Shown: positions 1-8,961 of the stretch, one piece after another
Position numbering within the stretch: position 1 is the first letter of the stretch
Layout: each line of letters opens with the position of its first letter
Source: Epilithonimonas hungarica
GTDB lineage: Bacteria; Bacteroidota; Bacteroidia; Flavobacteriales; Weeksellaceae
Length of the DNA: 64,000 nucleotides
Assembly: GCF_900102265.1 (NCBI RefSeq)
Contig: NZ_FNBH01000004.1
Location: 341,744 to 405,743 of the forward strand
Reading direction: 5' to 3'
The notes under the pieces: generated by a model
Databases searched by the model: none
Told to the model about the DNA's origin: nothing
What the model saw: only the letters and a program-made list of their open reading frames with translations
Position numbers and translations under genes: made by a program

Positions 1-1089
1 TGCAACAGACAACTGCCCCGGAGCTTCAAAATCAATAATAATTCCGGTATCTTCCTTTAAAACTTCCAAAGCATGTGGGATCGGAGTAGAAACAATGGCG
101 CATCCGCTACTGATCGCATAGGAAAATGTTCCGCTCACTGCCTGGTTTCTGTCTTTTGAAGTGAAAAGATAAACGTCGGTAAGCTGCAGATATTCTAGTA
201 ATTCTGGAAGTGGCAAATAATCATTGATAAAGCGGATATTGTTTTCCAGATGAAGTTTACAAGTGAGATCTTCCAAAAAATCACGATATTTCTCGCCTTC
301 GAGCCTTACTATTGCGGGATGTGTTTTGCCAAGAATTAGAAAAATAACATCAGGGTTTTTAGCAATGATCGCTGGTAAGGCTTTCAGTGTGGTTTCAATA
401 TTTTTTCCGGAACCTAATAAACCAAATGTCGAAAGGACCTTTTTGTCTTTAAGATCATATTTTTCCTTCAGCGCAATTTTGTCTGTAAAAGGCAAAAGGT
501 GTGTTCCGTGAGGTATCACTGTGATTTTATCGGAAGAGATTTCATAATCATTTGAAAGAATGTCTGCAGAAATACTTGTCATTACAACGAGAGATCTTGC
601 AAAATCGGCGATTTCTTTCACTTTTTCCTTCAGCTCTTTATCCGGCTTTGGCAAAACGGTGTGAAAAGTGATAATAACATCTTTTTTTAAATTCTTGAGA
701 AAAAGATACAAACCATTTCTGGTTTCATTAAAAAAGCCGAATTCATGCTGGAGCATCACCAAATCGATCGCATCATTTTTGTTGATCTTCGCAGCTAATT
801 CCAGATAGGAAACGGCATCTGAGATATTTAATTTATACTCGGTATATTCTTGATATTCATAATTTTCCTCTTCTGTTTCCATCGGACAAATAATTGCTTT
901 GAATGATTCTCCGAATTTCGAATGAAGAGATCTTATGAGATCCTGAGTATAAGTTGCAATTCCGCAGACCTTTGGAGGAAAAGTACTTACAAAGATAATC
1001 TCGGTTTTATTATTGGTTTTGTGTTTTTGTCCATTATAAGATTGTCTAATTGCTTTGTCCTCCACATCTGAATTAATATTTTTATTCAT
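1..1089 (-). CDS. GT4-type glycosyltransferase, 3' end outside window
   Basis: Start ATG is at 1089 and 363 codons are readable without a stop down to the window edge, so the C-terminus is missing. The protein begins with a Lys/Asn-rich stretch. A first Rossmann half follows from about residue 30 (FVSTFPPKVCGIATYTQDL at 33-51), which matches the acceptor-side entry of GT-B group 1 glycosyltransferases. The second half has GLLGSGKNIETTLKALP (223-239) and a donor-site region SGTFSYAISSGCAIVSTP (319-336). No signal peptide is seen, so it should act in the cytoplasm, transferring a sugar from a nucleotide donor to an unknown acceptor. It lies 43 bp downstream of the GH130 gene on the same strand, which suggests a shared carbohydrate pathway. 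Family call is firm; substrate is unknown. Confidence 0.85.
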   Translation of the reverse strand, partial: MNKNINSDVEDKAIRQSYNGQKHKTNNKTEIIFVSTFPPKVCGIATYTQDLIRSLHSKFGESFKAIICPMETEEENYEYQEYTEYKLNISDAVSYLELAAKINKNDAIDLVMLQHEFGFFNETRNGLYLFLKNLKKDVIITFHTVLPKPDKELKEKVKEIADFARSLVVMTSISADILSNDYEISSDKITVIPHGTHLLPFTDKIALKEKYDLKDKKVLSTFGLLGSGKNIETTLKALPAIIAKNPDVIFLILGKTHPAIVRLEGEKYRDFLEDLTCKLHLENNIRFINDYLPLPELLEYLQLTDVYLFTSKDRNQAVSGTFSYAISSGCAIVSTPIPHALEVLKEDTGIIIDFEAPGQLSVA

Positions 1090-1132
1090 ATTTTACTTTA
1101 ATTTTAATCGGATAATTCCTACTGGATCATCG

Positions 1133-2161
1133 TTATACGGCGTACATCATCAGCTCTTTCAATAACTTTGAAATACTGAGTGATGCAACAGCAATCCTTT
1201 CGTCTGCGGCTCCATAATAGATATATAGTCTGTCATTTTCTATAATGGTTCCTGTCGGGAAACAGACATTGTTGACTTCACCTTTCAGTTCCCATTCTTC
1301 TTCCGGTCTGAAAAGCGGATAAGGAAGCCTGGAAGTTTCCTTCTCCGGATTTCCGAGGTCCAATAAAGCCGCACAGGCGTTGTAAACATATCCGTTAACG
1401 GTATCGTAGACACCGTGGTAGATCATAAGCCAGCCGTATTCTGTTTCTATTGGCGGACATCCACCTCCAATATAACCTGATTCGTGGTCATATTTCGGTG
1501 ATAAGAGAATATGGTCTTTAAAATGTAAAAAGTAATCCTGCCAGAAATCAGAATTCAGATCTTCGATATTTTTTGTACTTGCGATCTGAATTTCTGGTCT
1601 TATTCTGTGAAGAAAATAAAATTTGTCGTTTATTTTTCTTGGGAAAAAGATCAAATTTTTATCCCATAAAAAAATAGGATAGCTGTTTATATGACTGATC
1701 TGGAACTGATTGTATCTTTTATATTTTTCAGGTATTAAACCTTCTGATTCCGATAAGGTCTTAAACTCTTCATAAGAAATTTTCGGAACAATAATTCCTT
1801 TATTCTTCCATGACCTGAGGTCTTTGGAGGTTGTTAATGTTCCTAACGCATTGATGCCGTCGTAACTTGTATAAGTAAGGTAAAAGAGGTCATCTATCTT
1901 AACAATTCGGGGATCTTCTACGCCGTGTTTTTCATACTCGGATTCTGGAACTATGATTGGTGAGTCTGACCGTTTTTCTACTGTAAGCGGATCTGACAAT
2001 ACACAATGTCCGACAGTTGAAAAATTACCTTTTGCAACAGCACGGTAAAATAGGTGTATTTTGCCATTTTCCTTAATGATTGCCGGATTCAAAACCCCGT
2101 CGTTTTCAAAACTCAGGTCGGTTTTTCTGAGTATGATTCCTTCTTTTTTTATCTCTACCAT
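1133..2161 (-). CDS. GH130 family glycoside phosphorylase/mannosidase
   Basis: A 342-residue five-bladed propeller enzyme of family GH130, which cleaves beta-mannosidic bonds by phosphorolysis or, in some members, hydrolysis. Family-type motifs are visible: NPA (25-27), FYRA (38-41), EDPR (82-85, the segment expected to carry the catalytic acid), a GGGCPPIETEYGW stretch near 233-245 followed by IYHG, and YYGAAD near 315. There is no signal peptide, so the enzyme is cytoplasmic and probably works on an imported or internally made mannoside. The start codon directly abuts the stop of the small ORF at 2162-2293, and the glycosyltransferase follows downstream, so the three probably form one operon. 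Members of this family are often mislabelled as Cry7Aa-like pesticidal proteins; nothing here supports that. Confidence 0.88.
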   Translation of the reverse strand: MVEIKKEGIILRKTDLSFENDGVLNPAIIKENGKIHLFYRAVAKGNFSTVGHCVLSDPLTVEKRSDSPIIVPESEYEKHGVEDPRIVKIDDLFYLTYTSYDGINALGTLTTSKDLRSWKNKGIIVPKISYEEFKTLSESEGLIPEKYKRYNQFQISHINSYPIFLWDKNLIFFPRKINDKFYFLHRIRPEIQIASTKNIEDLNSDFWQDYFLHFKDHILLSPKYDHESGYIGGGCPPIETEYGWLMIYHGVYDTVNGYVYNACAALLDLGNPEKETSRLPYPLFRPEEEWELKGEVNNVCFPTGTIIENDRLYIYYGAADERIAVASLSISKLLKELMMYAV

Positions 2162-2293
2162 TTAGGTTGTTGCGTTGCGACTTTCATTTTCTTTGTCTTT
2201 CCTTTTGTTTTGTTTGTCCTCCCGTTTCTCTTTTAGTGATTTTGCTGGAGGTGTTTTATCTGTTTTTTTGTTCGTTTCCTTTTCTTTTGACAT
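2162..2293 (-). CDS. small Lys/Glu-rich peptide upstream of GH130
   Basis: An ATG at 2293 opens a 43-codon frame (starting MSKEKETNKK) whose TAA is immediately followed by the ATG of the GH130 gene. The product is almost entirely charged and polar (Lys, Glu, Asp, Asn, Thr), with no hydrophobic core, so it should be disordered. I recognise no family. The zero-gap junction argues for translational coupling with the GH130 gene, as a leader-type ORF or a small conserved protein. It could also be a chance frame in a purine-rich leader. Confidence 0.45.
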   Translation of the reverse strand: MSKEKETNKKTDKTPPAKSLKEKREDKQNKRKDKENESRNATT

Positions 2294-2399
2294 TTGAAAT
2301 ATTTTTTATTGTATGTAAAGATCACTTATAAAAAAAGGAAAGCTTTGTAATAGTCTTTCAATTTGTTACATAAATCATAGTTATTAAAATTTAAAGGAC

Positions 2400-2407
2400 T
2401 AACTTTG
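2400..2407 (+). promoter_or_regulatory. candidate -7 box (TAACTTTG) for the AraC gene
   Basis: TAACTTTG matches the TAnnTTTG -7 consensus of Bacteroidota housekeeping promoters and lies 52 bp before the AraC start. No convincing TTG -33 element was found at 17-23 bp spacing, so this is a weak call. Confidence 0.3.
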
Positions 2408-2459
2408 GAAGAGTGGCTGTCAATATTTTGATTGACGGGCTTAAATACAGTACAGGGTC

Positions 2460-3020
2460 ATGAAGTTGTATATAAAATATATGGTAAGTCTGCGCTGCAA
2501 AATGGTCGTTCATCAGGAACTGGAAAAACTGGGCATCAAGAATGCGCTGGTAGACCTTGGTTTGGTGGAGATATTGGATGATATTACCAATGAACAGCGA
2601 AAGTTGTTAAAAGAAAACCTCCTCAAAACCGGACTTGAATTATTGGATGACAAAAAGAACATTCTGATCGAGAAAATAAAAAATGCGGTCACGGAAATGA
2701 TCCATTATTCCGAATCTCTTCCAAAAGAAAATTTTTCAGATTATATCAGTGAAAAGCTCGGCTATGATTACACTTACCTTGCCAATACATTCTCCGAAGT
2801 GAAGGGAATGACCTTACAGCATTTTATCATTATCAATAAGGTGGAAAAGGTAAAAGAATTGCTTCTGTATGATGAGCTCAATCTTACCGAAATCTCGTAT
2901 AAACTCAATTACAGCAGCGTTGCGCATCTTTCAAACCAGTTTAAAAAAATAACAGGACTTTCTCCCTCATTTTATAAACAACTAAAGCAAAAACGCTTGA
3001 AAAACCTAGAGGATTTGTAA
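2460..3020 (+). CDS. AraC-type helix-turn-helix protein
   Basis: A 186-residue protein. The N-terminal 60 residues form a helical region (LEKLGIKNALVDLGLVEI onward). From about residue 78 there is an AraC-type double helix-turn-helix: a first HTH around YISEKLGYDYTYLANTFSEV, a linker helix with MTLQHFIIINKVEKVKELL, and a second HTH around LTEISYKLNYSSVAHLSNQF followed by the family signature TGLSPSFYKQL. No sensor or membrane domain is seen. The start could instead be an in-frame ATG a few codons downstream (Met8 or Met15). It stands alone, divergent from the sugar operon, which makes that operon one possible target. A hairpin terminator follows at about 3214. Confidence 0.8.
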   Translation: MKLYIKYMVSLRCKMVVHQELEKLGIKNALVDLGLVEILDDITNEQRKLLKENLLKTGLELLDDKKNILIEKIKNAVTEMIHYSESLPKENFSDYISEKLGYDYTYLANTFSEVKGMTLQHFIIINKVEKVKELLLYDELNLTEISYKLNYSSVAHLSNQFKKITGLSPSFYKQLKQKRLKNLEDL

Positions 3021-3213
3021 AAAGTGTGATTTATGCAAATCTATTTTAGAAATATGTAGCATTTTCACCTAGATAATGAACCATCTTTGAATAGAAATAA
3101 ACTATGCAAAAACCGTGAGAAAGTTATTAGATCCTTAATAACACTCAGTTTTCATAATGATCTTATCAAAATTCGAGAAATAGTACATATGTTTTAAGAG
3201 TTTTGGTAGAAAA

Positions 3214-3249
3214 AGGGGCAGGAGCTTTTAAGTCCCTGTCCTTTTTTAT
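3214..3249 (+). terminator. possible hairpin terminator after the AraC gene
   Basis: GGGCAGG and CCTGTCC can pair over 7 bp (one G-U) around a 12-nt loop and are followed by a run of six T. It ends just before the next small ORF. The stem is short, so the call is moderate. Confidence 0.45.
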
Positions 3250-3282
3250 TTGAAAATAATTGTATGTGTCATATTAATTAGT

Positions 3283-3498
3283 ATGAAATCGATCGATAAT
3301 TTACAAGATCTTACAAAAAAGATCTTTGAGGTAACAGTCAAAATCCAGACATTATATCCGGAATTATATTTTCTTTTAAATGAGACCCCTTTGTTTATGT
3401 CGCAAAATGAGAAATATATTACACCTAAAGACCTAAAGCAATATCTTACATCTATAAGAATGCAGCTTTTTACTTTTGAAAAAGAAATGGCGAAATGA
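3283..3498 (+). CDS. small hypothetical protein A (71 aa)
   Basis: A small soluble protein. The frame can be extended to a TTG at 3250, but that lies in the T-tract of the preceding hairpin, so the ATG at 3283 (MKSIDNLQDLTKK) is preferred. It is predicted to be mostly helical and mildly charged, with a Pro-containing centre. It has no signal peptide, Cys pair or recognisable domain. It overlaps the next gene by 4 bp (ATGA), so the two are almost certainly co-translated. Function unknown. Confidence 0.6.
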   Translation: MKSIDNLQDLTKKIFEVTVKIQTLYPELYFLLNETPLFMSQNEKYITPKDLKQYLTSIRMQLFTFEKEMAK

Positions 3499-3764
3499 AA
3501 ACAATTAAGCTATATAAATTTAAAGATTCCATTAGCCGGGAAATGCCTTTTCTGGGAGAAAAAAGTATCCTCAGCTCGCTTAATGACCTGATGGCAATTG
3601 ACCTTATTGATACAGAAAAAATAGCAGAATATACAGTCGATGTTCCTGATGATTTTAGTTTCGAGAACTATAGCAATGAAGAATTGATGAAATTATGTGA
3701 GATCTCGCGAAATGTAATTGACCATCATTTTATAATGACTCTCAATGATTATGATGTTATCTGA
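3495..3764 (+). CDS. small hypothetical protein B (89 aa)
   Basis: The start overlaps the stop of the preceding small gene (ATGA at 3495-3498), indicating translational coupling. The product is an acidic protein rich in Asp, Glu, Ile and Asn with no signal peptide or TM segment. It contains DLMAIDLIDTEKIAEYTVDV and ends in a helix with HHFIMTLNDYDVI. I do not recognise a family. The pair looks like a two-component small-protein unit. A toxin-antitoxin pair is conceivable from size and overlap, but no motif supports it. Confidence 0.6.
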   Translation: MKTIKLYKFKDSISREMPFLGEKSILSSLNDLMAIDLIDTEKIAEYTVDVPDDFSFENYSNEELMKLCEISRNVIDHHFIMTLNDYDVI

Positions 3765-4248
3765 TCTTTAAAGATCACGATTATTTCAGCATTAGGAAAG
3801 GAATGTTATCAAACTTGATATCGTTACCGGCCGTTATCCATTCTTATGTTTGACTTTACGCAGCTGTTTCCCTTTACTTACACCAACGTGAATTTAGAAA
3901 ACAGAATCCTCAAACCCGAAACCATTATAATGCGTAAGGTTCGGTTTATGATTCATTTTTAATTCTTCCTCATACAGATTTGTTGTGTGATAACTATATC
4001 TATATCAGAATTCCAGTCTGGCTTTGAGAGATTTATAATCTTTTGCATAATTTCTTTAAAACACTTTGTTGGGCAAGTATTTCTAGATATTCTAGGATTG
4101 TCAGAGCCAGGAAGTACTATGGTATAATATCTGTATAAAAATAAATATGATTTGTGTATTTATATTTAAATATTAATGCTGATATTTAAATATTTTATAA
4201 TTATGACTGTGGTGTTTGTTGAGTTGCTAATCAATTAAATCTTCGGAT
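3765..4248. other. intergenic region with one possible gene remnant
   Basis: A 484-bp gap. An isolated 38-codon plus-strand frame at 3846-3962 ends in alternating hydrophobic residues and a terminal Phe (KVRFMIHF), like the last strand of an outer-membrane beta-barrel. It has no upstream body and may be a fossil. The rest is very AT-rich leader sequence before the large T9SS gene. No clear promoter match was found. Confidence 0.3.
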
Positions 4249-7200
4249 ATGAGAAATTTAATAGTACTGATCACATTGATCTATAGTCAATTTCTTTATT
4301 CGCAAACCTGTTCTAATGTTACTGCTACTGATATTTTTGGCAATACATCAACACAACTGAGTTGCGGAACTGGTGCATGTATAGGATTAACGGTTAATAA
4401 TATCCCAGCAACGTTTCTTACCACTTCATATCAAGTCGAGCCACAAAACTACGCTCCAGCTATTCCTTTCAACCAAGGAACGCCTCTGAATGCAGACACC
4501 GACGATACTTTTTCGGATATCATTCCTCTTCCCTTTAATTTTTGTTTTTATGGCGAAACATATGATAAGCTGGTGGTCAGTACAAATGGATTTATCACTT
4601 TTGATACAAAACAAGCAGGCTTGGCCAGTAACCCGAATATATTGGAAGCTAATCCAAGTGCTCTTCTTCCAAAAAATTCCATATTTGGAGTAATGCAAGA
4701 TCTGATCTTTTCCAAAACAGGAGAAGGAGATATCTATTATAGCGTTATGGGAACCGCACCTTGTAGAAAATTTGTCATTAGTTTCTATAAAGCGAGGATT
4801 ACAGGTTGTACAGATACTTCTACTTTTCAAATTGTATTGTCTGAGTTTTCTAATGAAATAGATGTCATAGTGGAAAATAAACCTCTGCCTTGTGGAACTG
4901 CAAAATTCAAAGAATCACTTATTGGTATAATGAATGCAGAAGGGAACGACGGGTTGTCTCCATCCGGAAGGAATGCTGTTGTATGGCAGTCTGGCAACGA
5001 GGGTTGGAAATTTAGACCTGCAGGTGCTGAGGTGCAACCCAATATAGTTTGGAAAAACTCATCTGGTCAAATTGTCGGGAATACAGCCACAATCGATGCC
5101 TGCCCGACTAAAAATGAAAAATACACTGTGACCCTTGATTATTTGGTCTGTACGAAAAGTTTCACGATGAGCGATGATATTGATGTGACGTATGGCCAAA
5201 GCGGAGGAAGTGCGCCAGTAATAAACAGCCCTGTAAGTTTTAGTTATACATTATGTGATAATAATGCAGATAATACGGAACTTTTCAATTGGAATACTAT
5301 GGTCACGCCCTTGATCACAACAGATCCCACAGTAAATGTTAGATACTACAACACACTTTCAGCGGCAGAACAAGGTGGTGCCGGAATAAGCAATATAAAA
5401 GGAGGGAGGTATACTGTCTATGCAAGAGTGACCAATCAAAGTGGTTGCTACACAATCGGAATTATAAATATGAACATTACCTTCCTCGAGAAGATAGAAG
5501 CTACTGATATCAAAAAACTATACTGTTTTGATGGTAAGGAAGATTTTGCGGTGGACCTGAATACACTTTATCCTGAGATGCTTATTACGCCCATATCTAA
5601 AATCACAAAGGTAAGTTTTTATGTGACCCAGACTGATGCAACGATACCAAATGAAGCCGCATCTGTACCACCAAATCAAATTCTCACAAAAGATGGTAAT
5701 CTGGTGGTGTATACTTATTTCGTTCGTTTCGAAAATGCTGATGGCTGTTTTACAGTCAAGAAAATTACAATAGAACTGCGAAATCCTTTTACTGCATCAA
5801 ATCAGAATATTTGTGATTTCAGGAATGATGGAGTAGAGAACGTTATTTTAAACAGCTTGAATAGTGCTGTTGCCGCAGGTCAACCTGTGAAGGTCAGTTA
5901 TTTTCCAGATCCTGCATTGGCAAATGCAAATACTGGCGCCATAACAACCTATCAGCTTGATAATTCTAGCGGATCGTCTGTCATATATGTCCGATTAGAC
6001 ATGGCTGCAGATAATGGAAACTGTTTCAGGGTTTATCCGGTTTCACTTACACTCGTAGCGAGTCCAATTCTTACAAAAGACTTTTTAGCTGCGGATCTTG
6101 GGTTGATGTGTGATAATAACAATGATGGTTCCGAACCGGTAGATCTTACACAATTTCAAAAGGAAATATATTCAGGAACGGAGCAATTTAATTATACTTA
6201 CTATCAAAGTTATAATTCTAATACAGGTGTATTAGGGAATAGAATAGCAGACCCGAAAGCTTTCAAGATAAGCCAAGATACTGATGTATATGTAAGGGTT
6301 GCCAAAGGGGCTTGTTTCGCCGTGGCAAAGATTGCCCTTAATTTTAGTTTTCTTCCGGCTGTCATTCTTCAATCCGGGATTATTTCAAAATGTGATAAAG
6401 GCTATGATTATGGTGAAACATACGATCTGAATGACGCCATAGAGAAAATGTATCTGCCAACACAAAATACTGATGTGATTACTGATATAGAAATTACTTA
6501 CCATGCGACCCAAGAAGATGCAAACGAAGGTGTTTTGAAAATAAACAATCTTCAAACGACCTATTATAATACCGTTACTTATTGGGCAAGGTTCCAGTCA
6601 AAGAATTCGCAGTGTTTTTCCGTCGCACCAATTGTTTTAAAAACTTATTTCCCGCCAAAAGCGATTCCTTCTACCATTAAGGTTTGCGATAGTAATATAG
6701 ACGGAACTCCTGAAGTTAATTTATTATTACCAGAATTTACAGAAAATATGGTGAGTGAGACGGCCCCGGAAAATAATTTTAGATTTTATCTTACTTTGGC
6801 TGATGTTGCTGCAGACAGACCTATCCAAGATCCGGAAAGATTTTCACATAAACCTTTTCCAAGCAGGATCTATGTTCTGGTAGAAAACATCGCGGGATGT
6901 TTCACTTTACCTTCTACAATAGATTTCATATTAGGCACAGCACTTTCTGTAGATAACGATACTTTTACGCTTGAACAGTGTGATGATGCCAATGATGGAA
7001 AGGAAACCATTGATATTACCCAATTTCAAGATCAGATATATAAACCAACAGCTATCTATTCCTATTATCCGACATTGAATGACCTTAATGCGGACACTAA
7101 TAAGATAACGACACCTTCGGCTTATCAATATGATAATCGCTTACATCCACCTGTCATCTTTGTAAAAGTAGAGGAGACCGGTTCTGGGGCTTGTCCCGCA

Positions 7201-7938
7201 TTGGTTAAGATCAATATCCGTTTGAAAAAAGCACCTGTGTTTGAGCTGGAAGACTATTATTTTTGTCCTGGTGTGGGAATCAGGATAGAACCAGATCTAT
7301 CCTTTCTGGATCCTAGAGAATACATCTGGAAAAACCCTGCAGGAGAAATCATATCAAAAGAAAAATATATAGACAATATAAAGACGGAAGGGATTTACTC
7401 GCTTACCATTCAGAGTGGTAATACTTGCAGTCATACAGACTATTTTGAAGTGAAACCCTATGAGCTTCCTGTTATCACGCAATTGATCGGACTGTCTTTT
7501 ACCTCTTATCAGGTGATTGCTACTGGAAGCAGGAAAATTGTTTATTCTATTGATGGTACGAATTGGCAAGACTCCAATGTTTTTGAAAACTTGCCACCGG
7601 GTCTTGTTACTTTTTATGTCAGGTATGAAGATTCTGAATGCTTGGGTGATAGCAAAGATGGTTTGTCCGTAAAAGTTATGAATGTGATAACACCGAATGA
7701 GGATAATTTAAACGACAGATGGTCATTCAGAAATCTGGATGTTTTTAAAAATGTACCTTCCAATCTCAAAATATATGATAGAAACGGAGTTTTGGTCTAT
7801 GAACAGGAAAGTACAGAAAGTTTTATTTGGGACGGAAAATTTAATGGAAGAAGTTTGCCAACCGCAAGTTATTGGTATATCATGGTCTTGCCTGATAGAA
7901 CAGTTACCGGATGGATACTTTTAAAAAACAGGAATTGA
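4249..7938 (+). CDS. giant T9SS type B cargo protein with seven 95-residue repeats
   Basis: A 1229-residue exported protein. The signal peptide is residues 1-18 (MRNLIVLITLIYSQFLYS). Residues 20-330 form an N-terminal region with several Cys. Then come about seven tandem units, each opening with a CD-x-G/N motif (Cys at 336, 426, 522, 621, 715, 813 and 911) and closing with a GC-F/Y-type motif, so the repeat length is 90-99 residues. The last 90 residues are a gliding-motility/CHU_C-type sorting domain: NVITPNEDNLNDRWSFRNLD, KIYDRNGVLVYEQ, WDGKFNGR, YWYIMVLPD. The T9SS should therefore carry it across the outer membrane to the surface, where it probably acts as an adhesin-like protein. Repeat function is inferred. 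It is monocistronic. Confidence 0.88.
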   Translation: MRNLIVLITLIYSQFLYSQTCSNVTATDIFGNTSTQLSCGTGACIGLTVNNIPATFLTTSYQVEPQNYAPAIPFNQGTPLNADTDDTFSDIIPLPFNFCFYGETYDKLVVSTNGFITFDTKQAGLASNPNILEANPSALLPKNSIFGVMQDLIFSKTGEGDIYYSVMGTAPCRKFVISFYKARITGCTDTSTFQIVLSEFSNEIDVIVENKPLPCGTAKFKESLIGIMNAEGNDGLSPSGRNAVVWQSGNEGWKFRPAGAEVQPNIVWKNSSGQIVGNTATIDACPTKNEKYTVTLDYLVCTKSFTMSDDIDVTYGQSGGSAPVINSPVSFSYTLCDNNADNTELFNWNTMVTPLITTDPTVNVRYYNTLSAAEQGGAGISNIKGGRYTVYARVTNQSGCYTIGIINMNITFLEKIEATDIKKLYCFDGKEDFAVDLNTLYPEMLITPISKITKVSFYVTQTDATIPNEAASVPPNQILTKDGNLVVYTYFVRFENADGCFTVKKITIELRNPFTASNQNICDFRNDGVENVILNSLNSAVAAGQPVKVSYFPDPALANANTGAITTYQLDNSSGSSVIYVRLDMAADNGNCFRVYPVSLTLVASPILTKDFLAADLGLMCDNNNDGSEPVDLTQFQKEIYSGTEQFNYTYYQSYNSNTGVLGNRIADPKAFKISQDTDVYVRVAKGACFAVAKIALNFSFLPAVILQSGIISKCDKGYDYGETYDLNDAIEKMYLPTQNTDVITDIEITYHATQEDANEGVLKINNLQTTYYNTVTYWARFQSKNSQCFSVAPIVLKTYFPPKAIPSTIKVCDSNIDGTPEVNLLLPEFTENMVSETAPENNFRFYLTLADVAADRPIQDPERFSHKPFPSRIYVLVENIAGCFTLPSTIDFILGTALSVDNDTFTLEQCDDANDGKETIDITQFQDQIYKPTAIYSYYPTLNDLNADTNKITTPSAYQYDNRLHPPVIFVKVEETGSGACPALVKINIRLKKAPVFELEDYYFCPGVGIRIEPDLSFLDPREYIWKNPAGEIISKEKYIDNIKTEGIYSLTIQSGNTCSHTDYFEVKPYELPVITQLIGLSFTSYQVIATGSRKIVYSIDGTNWQDSNVFENLPPGLVTFYVRYEDSECLGDSKDGLSVKVMNVITPNEDNLNDRWSFRNLDVFKNVPSNLKIYDRNGVLVYEQESTESFIWDGKFNGRSLPTASYWYIMVLPDRTVTGWILLKNRN

Positions 7939-8047
7939 TCCTGATAAGACTTGATCTTTGTTTTGGCATTGTATTATGCTTTGTTGAGCTAATAATCTAT
8001 ATAAACTTATTTAAAACCGTTCTTAACAAAACATTGTTTAAATTTGA

Positions 8048-8440
8048 ATGGTGAAAAAGTTGATTTCCATAGTGTTTCTTACTTTATATTTGGTTTCTAC
8101 AACCGAATTGTATCAGCTTTTAAAAATTCCTGTTTTAGTTGAACATTATTTTGAGCATAAAGCACTCAATCCGGAAATGCCTTTGGTCGCTTTTCTTAAA
8201 ACACATTACGATCATCCTGCAAAAGACGGAGATTATGGTAAGGACAGAAAGCTTCCGTTCATTGTCCATTCCAATACATTGACCTTGATTTTTACCCTTA
8301 GTTCAGGATTTATTTTTGAATCTAAGAATAATAACTTCAAAGAATCCCGATCACATAAAATTCCGTCCAAAGATGAAGACTTTTGCTATAAGGGATTCGC
8401 TGGTTCGGTCTGGGAACCACCAAAAATTTTGTTTTCATAA
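8048..8440 (+). CDS. hypothetical exported protein (130 aa), first gene of the ApbE unit
   Basis: The N-terminus is a hydrophobic segment (about residues 4-17) serving as signal peptide or anchor. A short domain with LLKIPVLVEHYFEHKA and a His/Asp-rich stretch (THYDHPAKDGDYGKDRKLP) follows, then a second hydrophobic patch near residues 78-90. I recognise no named domain, though it looks like a small bacteroidete exported family. It lies 68 bp before the thioredoxin-like gene on the same strand, so it is probably co-transcribed with it. The His/Asp cluster could bind metal; this is speculation. Confidence 0.6.
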   Translation: MVKKLISIVFLTLYLVSTTELYQLLKIPVLVEHYFEHKALNPEMPLVAFLKTHYDHPAKDGDYGKDRKLPFIVHSNTLTLIFTLSSGFIFESKNNNFKESRSHKIPSKDEDFCYKGFAGSVWEPPKILFS

Positions 8441-8508
8441 CTATGTTTAAAACAGTTTTTTGTAATTTAAAAACTGCGTTCCGTCAAACAAAATTTCATT
8501 TAAATCCT

Positions 8509-8955
8509 ATGAAAACAATATTTTCAACCCTGTTTTTGGTTGTGTTTTCAGTCGTTTTTCACGCTCAAAACAAGTGGGAAACAGCAAAAAAAACAGCATT
8601 AGAGAATAAAGAACTTATTCTTCTCAACTTTTCTGGTTCAGACTGGTGTATCCCGTGCATCAAACTTCATAAGAACATTATTGAAACTGAAGATTTTAAG
8701 AAACTGGAAACCGAAAATGTCATTGTATATCTCAATGCGGATTTTCCGAGAAATAAAAAAAATCAGCTTTCTGCCGAACTCAAAAAAGAAAATGCTTCAC
8801 TTGCCGATCAGTATAACCAAAAGGGAATTTTTCCCTACACGCTTTTATTAAATGCTGAAGGGAAAGTTCTCAAAACTTGGGAAGGTCTTATTCCCGGTGA
8901 TGCTTTGGCGTTCAGCAAAGAGATCAGAGAAATCAAAGAAACTCAAAAACAATAA
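8509..8955 (+). CDS. exported thioredoxin-like protein
   Basis: The frame is open from 8443, but the ATG at 8509 gives a proper signal peptide (MKTIFSTLFLVVFSVVFHAQ), so that start is chosen and the protein is about 148 residues. It has the thioredoxin-7/DUF255-like signature FSGSDWCIPCIKLHKNI, with a CxxC redox pair near residues 47-50 of the mature frame, followed by an alpha/beta thioredoxin fold and FPYTLLLNAEGKVLKTWEG near the cis-Pro strand. It should act in the periplasm as a thiol-disulfide oxidoreductase. It sits 6 bp before apbE. An obvious job would be keeping the Cys residues of the DUF4266 lipoprotein reduced or loaded, but that is inference. Confidence 0.82.
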   Translation: MKTIFSTLFLVVFSVVFHAQNKWETAKKTALENKELILLNFSGSDWCIPCIKLHKNIIETEDFKKLETENVIVYLNADFPRNKKNQLSAELKKENASLADQYNQKGIFPYTLLLNAEGKVLKTWEGLIPGDALAFSKEIREIKETQKQ

Positions 8956-8961
8956 ACTTAT

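Noticed and set aside
2054..2236. Plus-strand 60-codon frame
   Set aside because: It is antisense to the GH130 gene and the small peptide; hydrophobic only because the other strand is Lys-rich.
4426..5042. Minus-strand frames inside the large T9SS gene
   Set aside because: They are shadows of a well-supported coding gene with repeats and signal peptide.
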